Below are positions 50,558-59,353 of a stretch of DNA of 64,000 nucleotides, piece by piece. This DNA comes from Tellurirhabdus rosea (GTDB lineage Bacteria; Bacteroidota; Bacteroidia; Cytophagales; Spirosomataceae). Each line of letters opens with the position of its first letter. Positions within the stretch are counted from its first letter, which is position 1. The stretch covers positions 2,554,001-2,618,000 of the forward strand of contig NZ_CP111085.1 in NCBI RefSeq assembly GCF_026278345.1, in the 5' to 3' direction. The notes under the pieces were generated by a model. The model had not been told where the DNA came from. It ran no database searches and worked only from the letters and a program-made list of their open reading frames with translations. Both the position numbers and the translations under genes were made by a program.

Positions 50558-51856
50558 ATGACTTCTCTTCCCTCCCGCGATAAAGCCGTTATCTGGCACC
50601 CGTTTACCCAGATGCAGACCGCGCCGCTGCCCATCCCGATTGTCCGGGGCGAAGGGGCCATGCTCTATGCCGAAGACGGCCGGACCTACATCGACGCCAT
50701 TTCGTCCTGGTGGGTCAACCTGCACGGACACGCGCATCCGTACATTGCCGAAAAAGTATCCGAACAGCTCCGGACGCTCGAACACGTCATTTTTGCCGAT
50801 TTTACGCACCGCCCCGCCGTCGAGCTGGCCGAGCGCCTTCTGCCCATTCTCCCTTCAAACCAGGCGAAAGTCTTTTATTCGGACAACGGCTCCACAGCCG
50901 TGGAGGTCGCGCTGAAAATGGCCTTCCAGTACTGGCACAACACCGGCCAGCCCCGGACGAAGGTGATTGCGCTGGAAGATGCCTACCATGGCGATACGTT
51001 TGGGGCAATGGCCGTGGGCGGACGGAATGCCTTTACCGCGCCGTTCGTGCCGTTTCTGTTCGATGTCGAATACATTCCAGCCCCGGTCGCAGGTCGTGAA
51101 GACGAAGTACTCGCGAAGCTGGACGCCCTGCTGGACGAGAACGTAGCCGCGCTGATCGTCGAGCCGCTGGTGCAGGGGTCCGGAGGCATGGTGATGTACG
51201 AACCGGCTATACTCGACGAACTGTTCCGCCGCGTCCGGACCGTGGGGGCGCTGGTCATTGCTGACGAAGTGATGACCGGTTTCGGCCGCACGGGCAGGCT
51301 TTTCGCCTCGCACTACCTCACGGAGAAGCCGGACCTCATGGCGCTTTCCAAAGGACTCACGGGCGGCACGATGGCCCTCGGCGTCACGACCTGCACCGGG
51401 GCGATTTACGAAGCGTTTTTGTCGGAAAGCAAATTTAAGACGCTGTTTCACGGGCACTCGTTTACGGCCAATCCGCTGGCCTGTACGGCGGCCCTCGCCA
51501 GTCTAGACCTGACGCTTTCGCCCGAAACCGCCGCCAGCATGGAACGCATTGCGGCCCGGCACGCGGCTTTTGCGGCGCAGATTGCCGGGAACCCGGTCGT
51601 GCGGAATGTCCGGCAGCGCGGCACCATTCTGGCCTTCGACATTCATACCGGAGAGCAAACGTCGTACTTCAATTCCATCCGGGATACAGCCTACAGCTTC
51701 CTGCGCGAACGGGGCGTGCTGATGCGGCCGCTCGGTAACGTGCTATACATTCTCCCACCGTACTGCATCACGGATGAACAGCTGAACGAAGTGTACGAGC
51801 GGGTCATCGAACTGCTGGAAATGCTCGAAAAGTCCCTGGTAGTTAAGAATGAATGA
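50558..51856 (+). CDS. bioA: adenosylmethionine-8-amino-7-oxononanoate aminotransferase
   Basis: A 432-residue class III aminotransferase: KAVIWHPFTQM at the N-terminus is typical of BioA, DAISSWWVNLHGHAHP and FYSDNGSTAVEVALKMA follow, and the PLP Lys lies in LMALSKGLTGG. It makes 7,8-diaminononanoate. Third gene of bioFDA; bioB and bioC/H are not in the window. Confidence 0.94.
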   Translation: MTSLPSRDKAVIWHPFTQMQTAPLPIPIVRGEGAMLYAEDGRTYIDAISSWWVNLHGHAHPYIAEKVSEQLRTLEHVIFADFTHRPAVELAERLLPILPSNQAKVFYSDNGSTAVEVALKMAFQYWHNTGQPRTKVIALEDAYHGDTFGAMAVGGRNAFTAPFVPFLFDVEYIPAPVAGREDEVLAKLDALLDENVAALIVEPLVQGSGGMVMYEPAILDELFRRVRTVGALVIADEVMTGFGRTGRLFASHYLTEKPDLMALSKGLTGGTMALGVTTCTGAIYEAFLSESKFKTLFHGHSFTANPLACTAALASLDLTLSPETAASMERIAARHAAFAAQIAGNPVVRNVRQRGTILAFDIHTGEQTSYFNSIRDTAYSFLRERGVLMRPLGNVLYILPPYCITDEQLNEVYERVIELLEMLEKSLVVKNE

Positions 51857-51918
51857 CTGAATGATTGAATGGCTGAATCACTAGTTCAATCATTCAGTCA
51901 TTCAGTCATTCAGTCATT
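51852..51918. repeat. inverted repeat with 8-bp tandem units
   Basis: Perfect 18-bp arms 51852-51869 and 51885-51902, followed by CATTCAGT tandem copies (51891-51914). It starts inside the last codons of bioA and ends four bases before the convergent pbpC gene. Confidence 0.9.
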
Positions 51919-51921
51919 TAT

Positions 51922-54246
51922 CTATTCCTCCCGAATCGTGACCCGGATGTCGGTGTTGCGGCCTTTGTCGTCGGCGCAGGAGATTTTCAGCGGGCCGGGT
52001 TCGGGGCGGAAGAAAACGGCCTCAGTCGGCCCGGCCTTGCGGTACAGCTTGTCGTTGAGGTACCAGTACACCTGTTTCACCTCGTTGTCGGCCTGACAGC
52101 TGAGCAGAAGCTGCGCGGGATTTTTCGGATTGACGAAGTAGTCCGCGCCTTCGTTGGGACTGATGATCTGCGGTCCGTTCCGAACGAAGACGCGGGTGCA
52201 GGCGGGGTTGTGCGGCGGAATCCGGTCGTAGGGAATGCGTCTGGTTTCGTAAAAGGCGATCAGTTCGGGGGCCAGATTGCGGTAAAAGCGTCGCTCGGCC
52301 CCTTCTGTCGGCAGGCAGTGGGCACAGTACGACACCGTCCCGGCCGGATTGGTCCAGACCGCCTTCCGGTGCTGGCAGCGGTGGAAAGCCGAAACCCCTT
52401 CGATGGCGTAATCGGCCACCGGATGGTCGCAGGCTTCGCCGGGAATATCGCCGGTTTCGGGGCAGACTTTCCGCATCATCAGCCGACTGCCCGCCGGTGC
52501 CTTGAACCAGCCGCTCGGCGAGTTGTAATCCAGGGCGTTGAAAATGGCGAAAAGCAGCGGCGTGGCCGTATTCGCCCCGCTCAGTTCCGGAACACCTTCT
52601 CCCGAAAAATTACCGACCCAGACGCCGACCGTGTACCGCCGGTTGTAACCGATGCTCCAGGCATCGCGGCGGCCGTACGAGGTGCCGGTCTTCCAGGCGA
52701 TGCGGGGCAGGTGATAGCTGTTATCGAAGTTATTGGGCAAATCCGGGCGTGTGATCTGCGTCAGAATTCCCGTGATCAGAAAGGCGGCTTCCGGCGAAAC
52801 CAGCGCGACCCGGGCGGAATCCATTGTCTGGTTACTCAGGCGCAACGCCCTTAACCGGCCGCCGTTGGCAAAGGCCGCAAAAAGTCTGGTCTGTTCTTCC
52901 AGCGTGACGCCGCAGCCGCCCAGAATGACCGACAACCCGAGGTCTTTTGCCTGTTTTCTGACGGTCTGAAAATCCGCTTTTTTCAACACATCCAGCAGCG
53001 CGCCGGTGCCCAGTTGCTGCAACACCTTCACGGCCGGGACGTTCAGCGAATTGGCCAGGGCGCTTTCGACGGTGATCGGGCCGTAGAACTGCCGGTCGTA
53101 ATTCTCGGGTTCATAGCCGGAAAAATTCGTTGGCACATCGTTCAGAACGGTTTTGGGGGTAGCCAGCCCCTTGTCGAAGGCCAGGGCGTACAGCAGCGGT
53201 TTCAGCGTACTGCCCGGCGAGCGGACCGCCCGGACGCCGTCCACCTGACCCCCGTCGTAAGCATTGCCAAAGTCCGCCGACCCGACATAAGCCACCACCT
53301 GCATTGTCCGGTTATCCACCACCAGCACCGCCGCGTTGTGGATGTTCTGCGCCCTGAGCCGCCCGACATAGTTGCGCACCAGTTGTTCCGTCTGCGCCTG
53401 TCGGCCCGGCAGAATCGCTGTCTGGATAATCGGTTCGTCGGGGTAGGCTTTCTTCAGCCGCCGGGCCAGGTGCGGGACGAGTTTGGGTGCTTCCCGGCGA
53501 CGGGCGGTCAGCGGTTCGGCCAGCGCATCGCGGATGTCTTCTTCCGGAAAAAGGGCCGCTGTTTGCAGACGGTTCAGCCAGCGGTTCCGTTCCTGCACCA
53601 CCAACCCATTGCGCACGCCGAGCCGCAGACTCGACGGCCGGTTGGGCACGATGGTCAGCGTCGCCACTTCCGCCAGACTGAGCAGCTGGGGCGGTTTTCC
53701 GAAATACAGCAGCGAAGCCGATTTGATGCCTTCCACGTTGCTGCCGTACGGAATCAGGTTCACGTACATCTGAAAAATTTCGTCCTTCGACAGCCGCCAT
53801 TCCAGTTGCAGCGCCCGAAAAATCTCGATGATTTTGCTCCCGTACGTCCGCTCGCGGGGTTCCAGCAGCCGCACGACCTGCATTGTGATGGTGGACGCCC
53901 CGGAGGTCCGGCGGCCCGTGACGGTGTTGCGGTAAGCCGCCCGGAGCAGGGCCAGCGGGTTGACGCCGGGATGGTAGTAAAACCAGCGGTCTTCTTTCCA
54001 GAGAATCGTGCGGCGCAGGGTGGGCGTAATTTCGGCCAGTTCGATCTTCATCCGCCAACGGTCTTCGTCGTTCAGAAACGCGTGCAGGACGGTGCCGTCG
54101 GCGGCCGTAATGAGCGTGGAATAACGGGGCTTGATCCGGAGCGGAAACAGGGCGTTCAGCAGGAGAAAAAGCGCCGCCAGCCCCAGCAGAACCGGCACGG
54201 CCCGAACGCGGAGAATCCGTTTGGCGATATGATGTATTTTTTCCAA
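51922..54246 (-). CDS. pbpC: penicillin-binding protein 1C
   Basis: A 774-residue bifunctional enzyme: one N-terminal membrane helix (about residues 17-35), a GT51 glycosyltransferase domain (EDRWFYYHPGVNPLALLRAA; GASTITMQVVRL), a transpeptidase with SPGSTLKPLLYALAF (catalytic Ser) and KTGTSYGRRDAWSIGY, and a C-terminal BiPBP_C domain (about 690-774). It polymerises and possibly cross-links peptidoglycan. No ATG lies near the N-terminus; the TTG at 54246 is the likeliest start. It diverges from the beta-CASP gene. Confidence 0.9.
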   Translation of the reverse strand: MEKIHHIAKRILRVRAVPVLLGLAALFLLLNALFPLRIKPRYSTLITAADGTVLHAFLNDEDRWRMKIELAEITPTLRRTILWKEDRWFYYHPGVNPLALLRAAYRNTVTGRRTSGASTITMQVVRLLEPRERTYGSKIIEIFRALQLEWRLSKDEIFQMYVNLIPYGSNVEGIKSASLLYFGKPPQLLSLAEVATLTIVPNRPSSLRLGVRNGLVVQERNRWLNRLQTAALFPEEDIRDALAEPLTARRREAPKLVPHLARRLKKAYPDEPIIQTAILPGRQAQTEQLVRNYVGRLRAQNIHNAAVLVVDNRTMQVVAYVGSADFGNAYDGGQVDGVRAVRSPGSTLKPLLYALAFDKGLATPKTVLNDVPTNFSGYEPENYDRQFYGPITVESALANSLNVPAVKVLQQLGTGALLDVLKKADFQTVRKQAKDLGLSVILGGCGVTLEEQTRLFAAFANGGRLRALRLSNQTMDSARVALVSPEAAFLITGILTQITRPDLPNNFDNSYHLPRIAWKTGTSYGRRDAWSIGYNRRYTVGVWVGNFSGEGVPELSGANTATPLLFAIFNALDYNSPSGWFKAPAGSRLMMRKVCPETGDIPGEACDHPVADYAIEGVSAFHRCQHRKAVWTNPAGTVSYCAHCLPTEGAERRFYRNLAPELIAFYETRRIPYDRIPPHNPACTRVFVRNGPQIISPNEGADYFVNPKNPAQLLLSCQADNEVKQVYWYLNDKLYRKAGPTEAVFFRPEPGPLKISCADDKGRNTDIRVTIREE

Positions 54247-54346
54247 TATGCAGATGCAACTAAGCCCGTTGTGGCACTTCGTGCCTTCGCGCCTGCGTGG
54301 CTATACCGCCAGGTCCGAAGCCACGAAGGCCCAACAAACTTCGACC

Positions 54347-55744
54347 ATGACACTAAAATTTTACGGTGCTGCCCGAACCGTAACCGGCAGCAAGCACCTC
54401 CTCACCACCGGGCGCGGCACCCGCATTCTGCTCGATTGCGGCCTGTTTCAGGGCATCAATACCGACGAACTGAATCAGAATTTCGGCTTTGACCCCGCGG
54501 AAATCGACGTGGTCATTCTGTCGCACGCGCACATCGACCATGCCGGTCTGCTGCCTCGCCTCGTCCGGATGGGCTATACGGGGCCGATTTACTGCACGCC
54601 CGCCACGGCCGACCTGTGCCGGATCATGCTCCTCGACAGCGCCCATATTCAGGAAAAAGACCTCCAGCGCATCAACGAACGGCGCCAGCGCAAAGGCCGG
54701 CAGCCGCTGGAAACGCTGTACGAAACCGAAGACGTCGAGCGAACGCTGGACCTTCTGCACCCGGTTCCCTACCACCAGCCGTACGACCTCAACGGCGGCG
54801 AAGTTACCTTTCTGTTTACCGATACGGCTCATATCCTCGGCAGCGCGGCCGTCAGCCTGACCATTCGTGAAAAGAACGAAGAGAAGCGGCTTTTCTTCAG
54901 TGGAGACATCGGGCGACCCAACGATAAAATCCTGCGCATGCCCGAGGCGTTTCCGCAGGCCGACTACCTTATCTGCGAATCGACCTACGGCGACAAACTG
55001 CACGAGCCGGAACCCGACATGAAAGCCCACCTGCTGCGGATTGTGCGGGAAACCTGCGTGGAGCGCCGGGGTAAGCTGATCATTCCCGCCTTTGCCGTGG
55101 ACCGCACCCAGGAACTCGTCTACGCCCTCGACCAGCTCGAAAGCGCCGACCTGCTGCCCCGCATTGATGTGTTCATCGACAGTCCGCTCTCGGTAAAAGC
55201 CACGGGCGTGATGAAGCGCCACGAAGAATGCTTCAATCCGGACATTCTGGAATACATCAAAAAAGACGGCGATGCGTTTGCCTTCCCGAATCTGCACTAC
55301 GTTTCCGACGTGGACGAGTCGAAGGCCATCAACGAGCGGCCGGGGCCGTGCATCATCATTTCAGCCTCCGGCATGGCGGAAGCGGGCCGGATCAAGCACC
55401 ACATCAAAAACAACATTGAAGACAGCCGCAACACGATTCTGCTGGTGGGGTACTGCTCGCCCAACTCGCTCGGCGGCCAGTTGAAGAACGGCGCGAAGGA
55501 AGTCCGGATTTTCGGAGAAACGTACGCCGTGAGGGCGGAGGTGGAGGTGATGGATTCGTTCAGCGCCCATGCCGACTATGCCGAGATGCTGCGCTACCTG
55601 TCCTGCCAGGATCCGGCCGAGGTGAAGCATGTTTTTCTGGTTCATGGCGAAATCGACCGGCAGCTTATTTTTCAGCACCATCTCGAAAAAGCCGGTTTCC
55701 GCCACGTCAGTATTCCGACGCCGTACGAAACGGTGCAGCTGTAA
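54347..55744 (+). CDS. metallo-beta-lactamase/beta-CASP RNA nuclease-like protein
   Basis: A 465-residue protein with the beta-CASP architecture: MTLKFYGAARTVTGSKHLL, the zinc motif LSHAHIDHAGLLPRL, FTDTAHILGSAAV, FSGDIGRPNDKILR, then IIPAFAVDRTQEL (CASP domain) and SASGMAEAGRIKHH, FSAHADYAEM, FLVHGE at the end. Such proteins are RNA processing nucleases (YsgB/CPSF73-like). The ATG at 54347 gives the standard N-terminus; an ATG at 54248 is in frame but its extra residues look non-coding. Confidence 0.88.
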   Translation: MTLKFYGAARTVTGSKHLLTTGRGTRILLDCGLFQGINTDELNQNFGFDPAEIDVVILSHAHIDHAGLLPRLVRMGYTGPIYCTPATADLCRIMLLDSAHIQEKDLQRINERRQRKGRQPLETLYETEDVERTLDLLHPVPYHQPYDLNGGEVTFLFTDTAHILGSAAVSLTIREKNEEKRLFFSGDIGRPNDKILRMPEAFPQADYLICESTYGDKLHEPEPDMKAHLLRIVRETCVERRGKLIIPAFAVDRTQELVYALDQLESADLLPRIDVFIDSPLSVKATGVMKRHEECFNPDILEYIKKDGDAFAFPNLHYVSDVDESKAINERPGPCIIISASGMAEAGRIKHHIKNNIEDSRNTILLVGYCSPNSLGGQLKNGAKEVRIFGETYAVRAEVEVMDSFSAHADYAEMLRYLSCQDPAEVKHVFLVHGEIDRQLIFQHHLEKAGFRHVSIPTPYETVQL

Positions 55745-55800
55745 TTTTTTTCAAAAATTTTTCGCCGCTAGTTACGTCTGAAAATCAGTTCATTCAACCT

Positions 55801-55828
55801 AAAAAAGCCGCTCACCGCCGCTTTTTTG
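55801..55828 (+). terminator. terminator after the beta-CASP gene
   Basis: AAAAAAGC ... GCTTTTTT with an inner GC-rich part forms a hairpin with a T-tract 57 nt after the stop. Confidence 0.6.
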
Positions 55829-55850
55829 CTATATTTTTTTCAGGAAGGGC

Positions 55851-55881
55851 TTGACATATCCAACTTCATCCTGCATCTTTG
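55851..55881 (+). promoter_or_regulatory. tRNA-Leu promoter
   Basis: TTG at 55851-55853 and CATCTTTG (55874-55881; seven of eight matches to TAnnTTTG), spaced by 20 bases, about 50 nt before the tRNA. Confidence 0.5.
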
Positions 55882-55932
55882 CAGTCCCGATTGACGATTG
55901 CCACACGGCAAAAATCAAGTGGTCAACCAAAT

Positions 55933-56016
55933 ACCGAAGTGGTGGAATTGGTAGACACGCACGTTTCAGGGGCGTGTGCTCTTACGGGCATGAGGGTTCG
56001 AGTCCCTCCTTCGGTA
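55933..56016 (+). tRNA. tRNA-Leu (anticodon CAG)
   Basis: An 84-nt cloverleaf with the long variable arm of class II tRNAs. The acceptor ACCGAAG pairs with CTTCGGT (discriminator A at 56016); the anticodon stem CACGT/GCGTG encloses TTCAGGG with anticodon CAG; the T arm is GAGGGTTCGAGTCCCTC. CCA is not encoded. It reads CUG, the most used Leu codon here. Confidence 0.95.
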
Positions 56017-56017
56017 C

Positions 56018-56046
56018 GAAAGCCGCAACGCAAGTTGCGGCTTTTG
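56018..56046 (+). terminator. terminator after tRNA-Leu
   Basis: Perfect stem AAGCCGCAAC (56020-56029) with GTTGCGGCTT (56034-56043), GCAA loop, then a T-rich tail. Confidence 0.85.
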
Positions 56047-56068
56047 GCATTTTAGCGGGTTAGCTCCC

Positions 56069-56455
56069 TCACCTTTCCGCCGGATGCACTTTCTGCGGTA
56101 CCGGGGAAATGAAGATCGTCAGCCAGGCTCTCCGGGCCAGCCGGAAGAAATACGGCGTCAGCAGAATCAAACTCGGCGTCAGACCAATCAGATAATAATC
56201 CAGATCGACATTCAGTCCCTGCACAAAGATGAAAAACGTGAGCAGCGTATAGGCCGTATAAAACGCATAACTGACAAACATCGCTCCCCAGTAAAAGCCC
56301 GGCTCGGGCGTAAAGTTTTCCCGGCAATGCGGACACTGCTCATGCATCCGGTCAAAATGCAGCGAGAAGGCGCTTTTGGTCACAAAAAAGTCGCCCTGCT
56401 GGCAGCGGGGACATTTATTAAACAAGACACTGTAGAATCGGCTATGAGTTGACAT
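56069..56455 (-). CDS. DUF983 family membrane protein
   Basis: A 128-residue protein with an N-terminal zinc-ribbon-like pair of CxxC motifs (NKCPRCQQGDFF, EQCPHCRENF) and two to three membrane helices (LLTFFIFVQGL, PSLILLTPYFF). This matches the DUF983 family. Function unknown. The ATG at 56455 is chosen because it starts the conserved part; an ATG at 56479 is possible. Confidence 0.85.
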   Translation of the reverse strand: MSTHSRFYSVLFNKCPRCQQGDFFVTKSAFSLHFDRMHEQCPHCRENFTPEPGFYWGAMFVSYAFYTAYTLLTFFIFVQGLNVDLDYYLIGLTPSLILLTPYFFRLARRAWLTIFISPVPQKVHPAER

Positions 56456-56566
56456 GGCTTGGAGTCGTTTGGTTGCCACTTGCCCGAAACAGGCAGTGAT
56501 TACCCTGCAAAAGTACCGGTTCAGAAAGCCAAAAGGAATGACAAATCAGGCTAAGTATGGTACAAA

Positions 56567-57451
56567 TCAACGATACGCCGTGAGCTTTTCCCTAAACTCT
56601 GCCGGCGTTTGGCCCGTGTATTTTTTGAAGAAGCGAACAAAGTAAGACGGGTCCTCGAACGCCAGGTTGAACCCAATTTCCTTGACTGATTGGGTGGTAT
56701 GGGTCAACAGTCGCTGCGCCTCAATGACCAGCCGGTCGTGGAGTAGCTGACTGGCTGTTTTGTTCAGCACTTTTTTGCAGATATGATTCAGATAATTAGG
56801 CGTAAGCCCCATTTGGGAAGCGTAGACCCGCGTCTCCCGAACGCTCAGAAACTGCTCTTCCAGCAGCTCTTCATACTGCCGGACCCGGGCATATAACTGC
56901 TGTTCTGTACCTGCCAACTGCTGGCGGTAAAGCCGGTTGGCCGACTCCAGCAGAATATGCACAAAAGAAAGAAAAACCTCGTCCCGGTTTGCCTGTCGCT
57001 GGCTGTATTCTTCAAAGGCGTACGTCAGGAGATCGCCGAACCGCTTCGACTCTTCGCCAACTTCCAGCAGGGGGAGTTGCTGGTGGGAATGGAAAAAAGG
57101 GTACTGGTACAACCGGTTCCCGTAAAGGCCGCGGAAAAAATGGGAATCAAAGAACAGATTGAACCCTTCAATGTCCGGCGACAGCTTCCAGCTGTGTACC
57201 TGTCCGGGCGTCAGAAAATAGAGTTGGGCCGGTTTGACCTTGTACGTTTTAAAATCGATGGTGTGCGTGCCGCTGCCCTGCCGGATCCACATCACCAGAT
57301 AAAACGAATGGGAATGAGGCTTATCGATTCCCTTAAATTCCTTGACAAGCTTCTCCAGCGGCGTCATATAAAACAACGACTCCGGTTCGTGACGGGGAAA
57401 CGATTGTAGCTGATAAACCGGTAAGGCTGACGATGCTGGCTTTTTTCTCAC
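56567..57451 (-). CDS. AraC-family transcriptional regulator
   Basis: A 294-residue regulator: an N-terminal cupin-like sensor domain (FYLVMWIRQGSGTHTIDF; FLTPGQVHSWKLSPDIEG) and a C-terminal double helix-turn-helix (VKEIGFNLAFEDPSYFVRFFKKYTGQTP). GTG at 57451 is proposed; ATG at 57496 or 57535 would put hydrophobic residues or a terminator hairpin into the coding part. It probably senses a carbohydrate or small acid. Target genes are not evident. Confidence 0.85.
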   Translation of the reverse strand: MRKKPASSALPVYQLQSFPRHEPESLFYMTPLEKLVKEFKGIDKPHSHSFYLVMWIRQGSGTHTIDFKTYKVKPAQLYFLTPGQVHSWKLSPDIEGFNLFFDSHFFRGLYGNRLYQYPFFHSHQQLPLLEVGEESKRFGDLLTYAFEEYSQRQANRDEVFLSFVHILLESANRLYRQQLAGTEQQLYARVRQYEELLEEQFLSVRETRVYASQMGLTPNYLNHICKKVLNKTASQLLHDRLVIEAQRLLTHTTQSVKEIGFNLAFEDPSYFVRFFKKYTGQTPAEFREKLTAYR

Positions 57452-57495
57452 GGCCCGAATATAACGCAGCAGAAGCAGAGCCGCCCCCCAACGCA

Positions 57496-57526
57496 TGAAA
57501 AAGCCACGCCCGAAAGCATGGCTTTT
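57496..57526 (-). terminator. terminator of the isomerase-like gene
   Basis: On the minus strand AAAAGCCATGC pairs with GCGTGGCTTTT (one mismatch) and is followed by a T run, 36 bases after the stop of the gene at 57562. Confidence 0.65.
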
Positions 57527-57540
57527 GTGTTCCAATAAAT
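57522..57540. repeat. 19-mer shared with the bioF promoter region
   Basis: CTTTTGTGTTCCAATAAAT occurs here and at 48706-48724; beyond the 19-mer the two sites stay similar (AAAAAT-like flank). Confidence 0.6.
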
Positions 57541-57561
57541 TATTTTTCCGCTGACTGGTTA

Positions 57562-58449
57562 CTAGACGTTCACATTCAGCTTCATTACGTTGCCGTAGCT
57601 GATCTGAATTGCCTCCAGCGGCGGGCGCTTGCAGACGTCCTGCTCGACGAAGAAATGCTTCAGTCCGGCCGTTTTGCCCGCGTTCAGGATGCGCTGGAAA
57701 TCAATCGAGCCGGTGCCCACTTCGGCAAACGTGCGGCTTTCGCTCTTTTCCATGTCTTTCAGGTGCACGAGCGGGAAGCGGCCGGGGTTTTGTTTGAAGA
57801 GTTCGACCGGGTCTTTTCCGGCAAAAACGGCCCAGTAAAGGTCCAGTTCCATTTTCACCAGGTTCTTGTCGGTCTGTTTCAGCAGGATGTCGTAAGGCTC
57901 CTGACCGTCCATTTTCTCGAACTCAAAATCGTGGTTATGGTAGCCGAACTGGATACCGGCCTTTTTGGTCACCTCCGCCGACTTGTTGAACAGCGCGGCG
58001 TGGCGCTTGTAGTCGTCCAGCTTTTTCCGCTCGTCCGGAAACAGGAAGGCGCAGTTCATGTATTTCAGGCCGAGCGTGGCGGCATCGTCTACGGCCCGCT
58101 GCCAGTCGTTGGTCAGCGAACCTTTCATCTGCGGCATGGCAACGCCCGCCAGGTAGTGCCCGCTCACCGGAGTGAGGTTGAAGCCCTTCAGCATGGAGCC
58201 AAACTCAGCGGCTGTTTTGCCAAAGAATTTGCCGTCACTGTAGCCAAACAGTTCAACTTCTTTATAACCGATTTCGGAGACCTTCCGCAGCGTCCCTTCC
58301 AGGTCTTTACCCAGTTGTTCGCGCAGGGTGTATAACTGGAGGCCGACGTTTTTCGGCGGTTTGGCAAAAACATCCAGCCGCGAAAGCAGCGGCAGACTCA
58401 GCGCAAGCGCGCTGTTCTTCAGGAAGGTTTTTCGGGAAATAGACTGCAT
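57562..58449 (-). CDS. secreted sugar-phosphate isomerase/epimerase-like TIM-barrel protein
   Basis: A 295-residue protein of the xylose-isomerase-like TIM-barrel family: LQLYTLREQLGKDLEGTL, GYKEVELFGY, FGYHNHDFEF, DLYWAVFAGKDPVEL and HLKDMEKSESRTFAEVGTGS. The start at 58449 exposes a signal segment (MQSISRKTFLKNSALALSLP, then LLSRLDVFA), so it is exported. It diverges from a Nudix-type regulator; the palindromic operator between them suggests joint control. The substrate is probably a sugar. Confidence 0.8.
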   Translation of the reverse strand: MQSISRKTFLKNSALALSLPLLSRLDVFAKPPKNVGLQLYTLREQLGKDLEGTLRKVSEIGYKEVELFGYSDGKFFGKTAAEFGSMLKGFNLTPVSGHYLAGVAMPQMKGSLTNDWQRAVDDAATLGLKYMNCAFLFPDERKKLDDYKRHAALFNKSAEVTKKAGIQFGYHNHDFEFEKMDGQEPYDILLKQTDKNLVKMELDLYWAVFAGKDPVELFKQNPGRFPLVHLKDMEKSESRTFAEVGTGSIDFQRILNAGKTAGLKHFFVEQDVCKRPPLEAIQISYGNVMKLNVNV

Positions 58450-58490
58450 GACGTTCTCGTAAATTTTGAAGCCAGTCCGGTTAAGCGGCT

Positions 58491-58515
58491 TTATTGTATC
58501 AGTTTGATACAATAA
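58491..58515. promoter_or_regulatory. palindromic operator between isomerase-like and Nudix-regulator genes
   Basis: TTATTGTATCA (58491-58501), GTT, TGATACAATAA (58505-58515): perfect 11-bp arms. It lies 42 bp and 61 bp from the two divergent starts, as expected for the binding site of the Nudix/wHTH regulator encoded alongside. Confidence 0.8.
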
Positions 58516-58576
58516 TAGAGAAATCGTTAAAGAGTATCAACGTTGATTGTTAATTTTAACGAATAAATTGAACGAA

Positions 58577-59353
58577 ATGGAGAGCAGAAAGGGCCTGATC
58601 CGATTTTTATCCGATACGGAGGAAAAACAGTTTTTGTCAAACATTTCCATCGACTGCGTCGTCCTTGGCTTCCACGACGGTCATCTGAAGGTACTTCTGC
58701 TGCGGTTTACGGAAACGGACCTGTACGCTTTACCCGGCGGCTTTGTCCGGCAGGAGGAAAGCCTTGACGAAGCGGCGTACCGAATACTGGCCGAACGGAC
58801 CGGCCTGCAGAACATTTATCTCCGGCAATTTCACACCTTCGGCGATCCGGCCCGCCGCAACGACGCCACGCACCGGCAGATCATGGCCGTCCGGGGGCTG
58901 GCGCTGCCCGATAGCCACTGGCTGTTCGAGCGGTTCATATCGGTCGGTTATTACGCTCTGGTCGATTTTTCGGAGGTCCACCCCAAGCCCGATGACTTCT
59001 CGGACGCGGCGGACTGGTACGAACTGGAGGCCCTTCCCCCGCTGGTCTTTGACCATAACCAGATTGTCGACAAAGCCCTCTCGGCGCTTCGGCTCAGTCT
59101 GGAATACGCCCCGGTCGGCGTGAACCTGCTGCCGGAGGTTTTCACGATGGCCGACCTACAGCAGCTTTACGAAACCATCCTCGGCACCCGGCTGCTCCGG
59201 ACCAATTTTCAACGGAAGATGCTGAGTCTGAATCTGCTGGAACGGGTGGACAAAAAGCGAACCGGCAAAGCGCACAAGGCTCCGTACCTCTACCGGTTCG
59301 TGACCAGAACCTTCCCAGACGGGGCCGATTCGTCCTCAGGCTTCCTTGACTGA
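58577..59353 (+). CDS. NrtR/AraR-like Nudix-domain transcriptional regulator
   Basis: A 258-residue protein: an N-terminal Nudix-like domain (LGFHDGHLKVLLLRF; LYALPGGFVRQEESLDEAAYRILAERTGL, where the Nudix catalytic REUXEE is degenerate) and a C-terminal winged-helix (FTMADLQQLYETILGTRLLR, FQRKMLSLNLLER). NrtR-like proteins control NAD or sugar genes; AraR-type members occur in Bacteroidota. ATG at 58577 chosen; a start at 58547 is possible. It overlaps the convergent permease gene by 18 bases. Confidence 0.85.
   Translation: MESRKGLIRFLSDTEEKQFLSNISIDCVVLGFHDGHLKVLLLRFTETDLYALPGGFVRQEESLDEAAYRILAERTGLQNIYLRQFHTFGDPARRNDATHRQIMAVRGLALPDSHWLFERFISVGYYALVDFSEVHPKPDDFSDAADWYELEALPPLVFDHNQIVDKALSALRLSLEYAPVGVNLLPEVFTMADLQQLYETILGTRLLRTNFQRKMLSLNLLERVDKKRTGKAHKAPYLYRFVTRTFPDGADSSSGFLD

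Noticed and set aside
55845-55932. TTGACA before tRNA-Leu as a sigma-70 -35 box
   Set aside because: No TATAAT follows at 17 bp, while a TAnnTTTG-like box does; the Bacteroidota promoter form explains it better.
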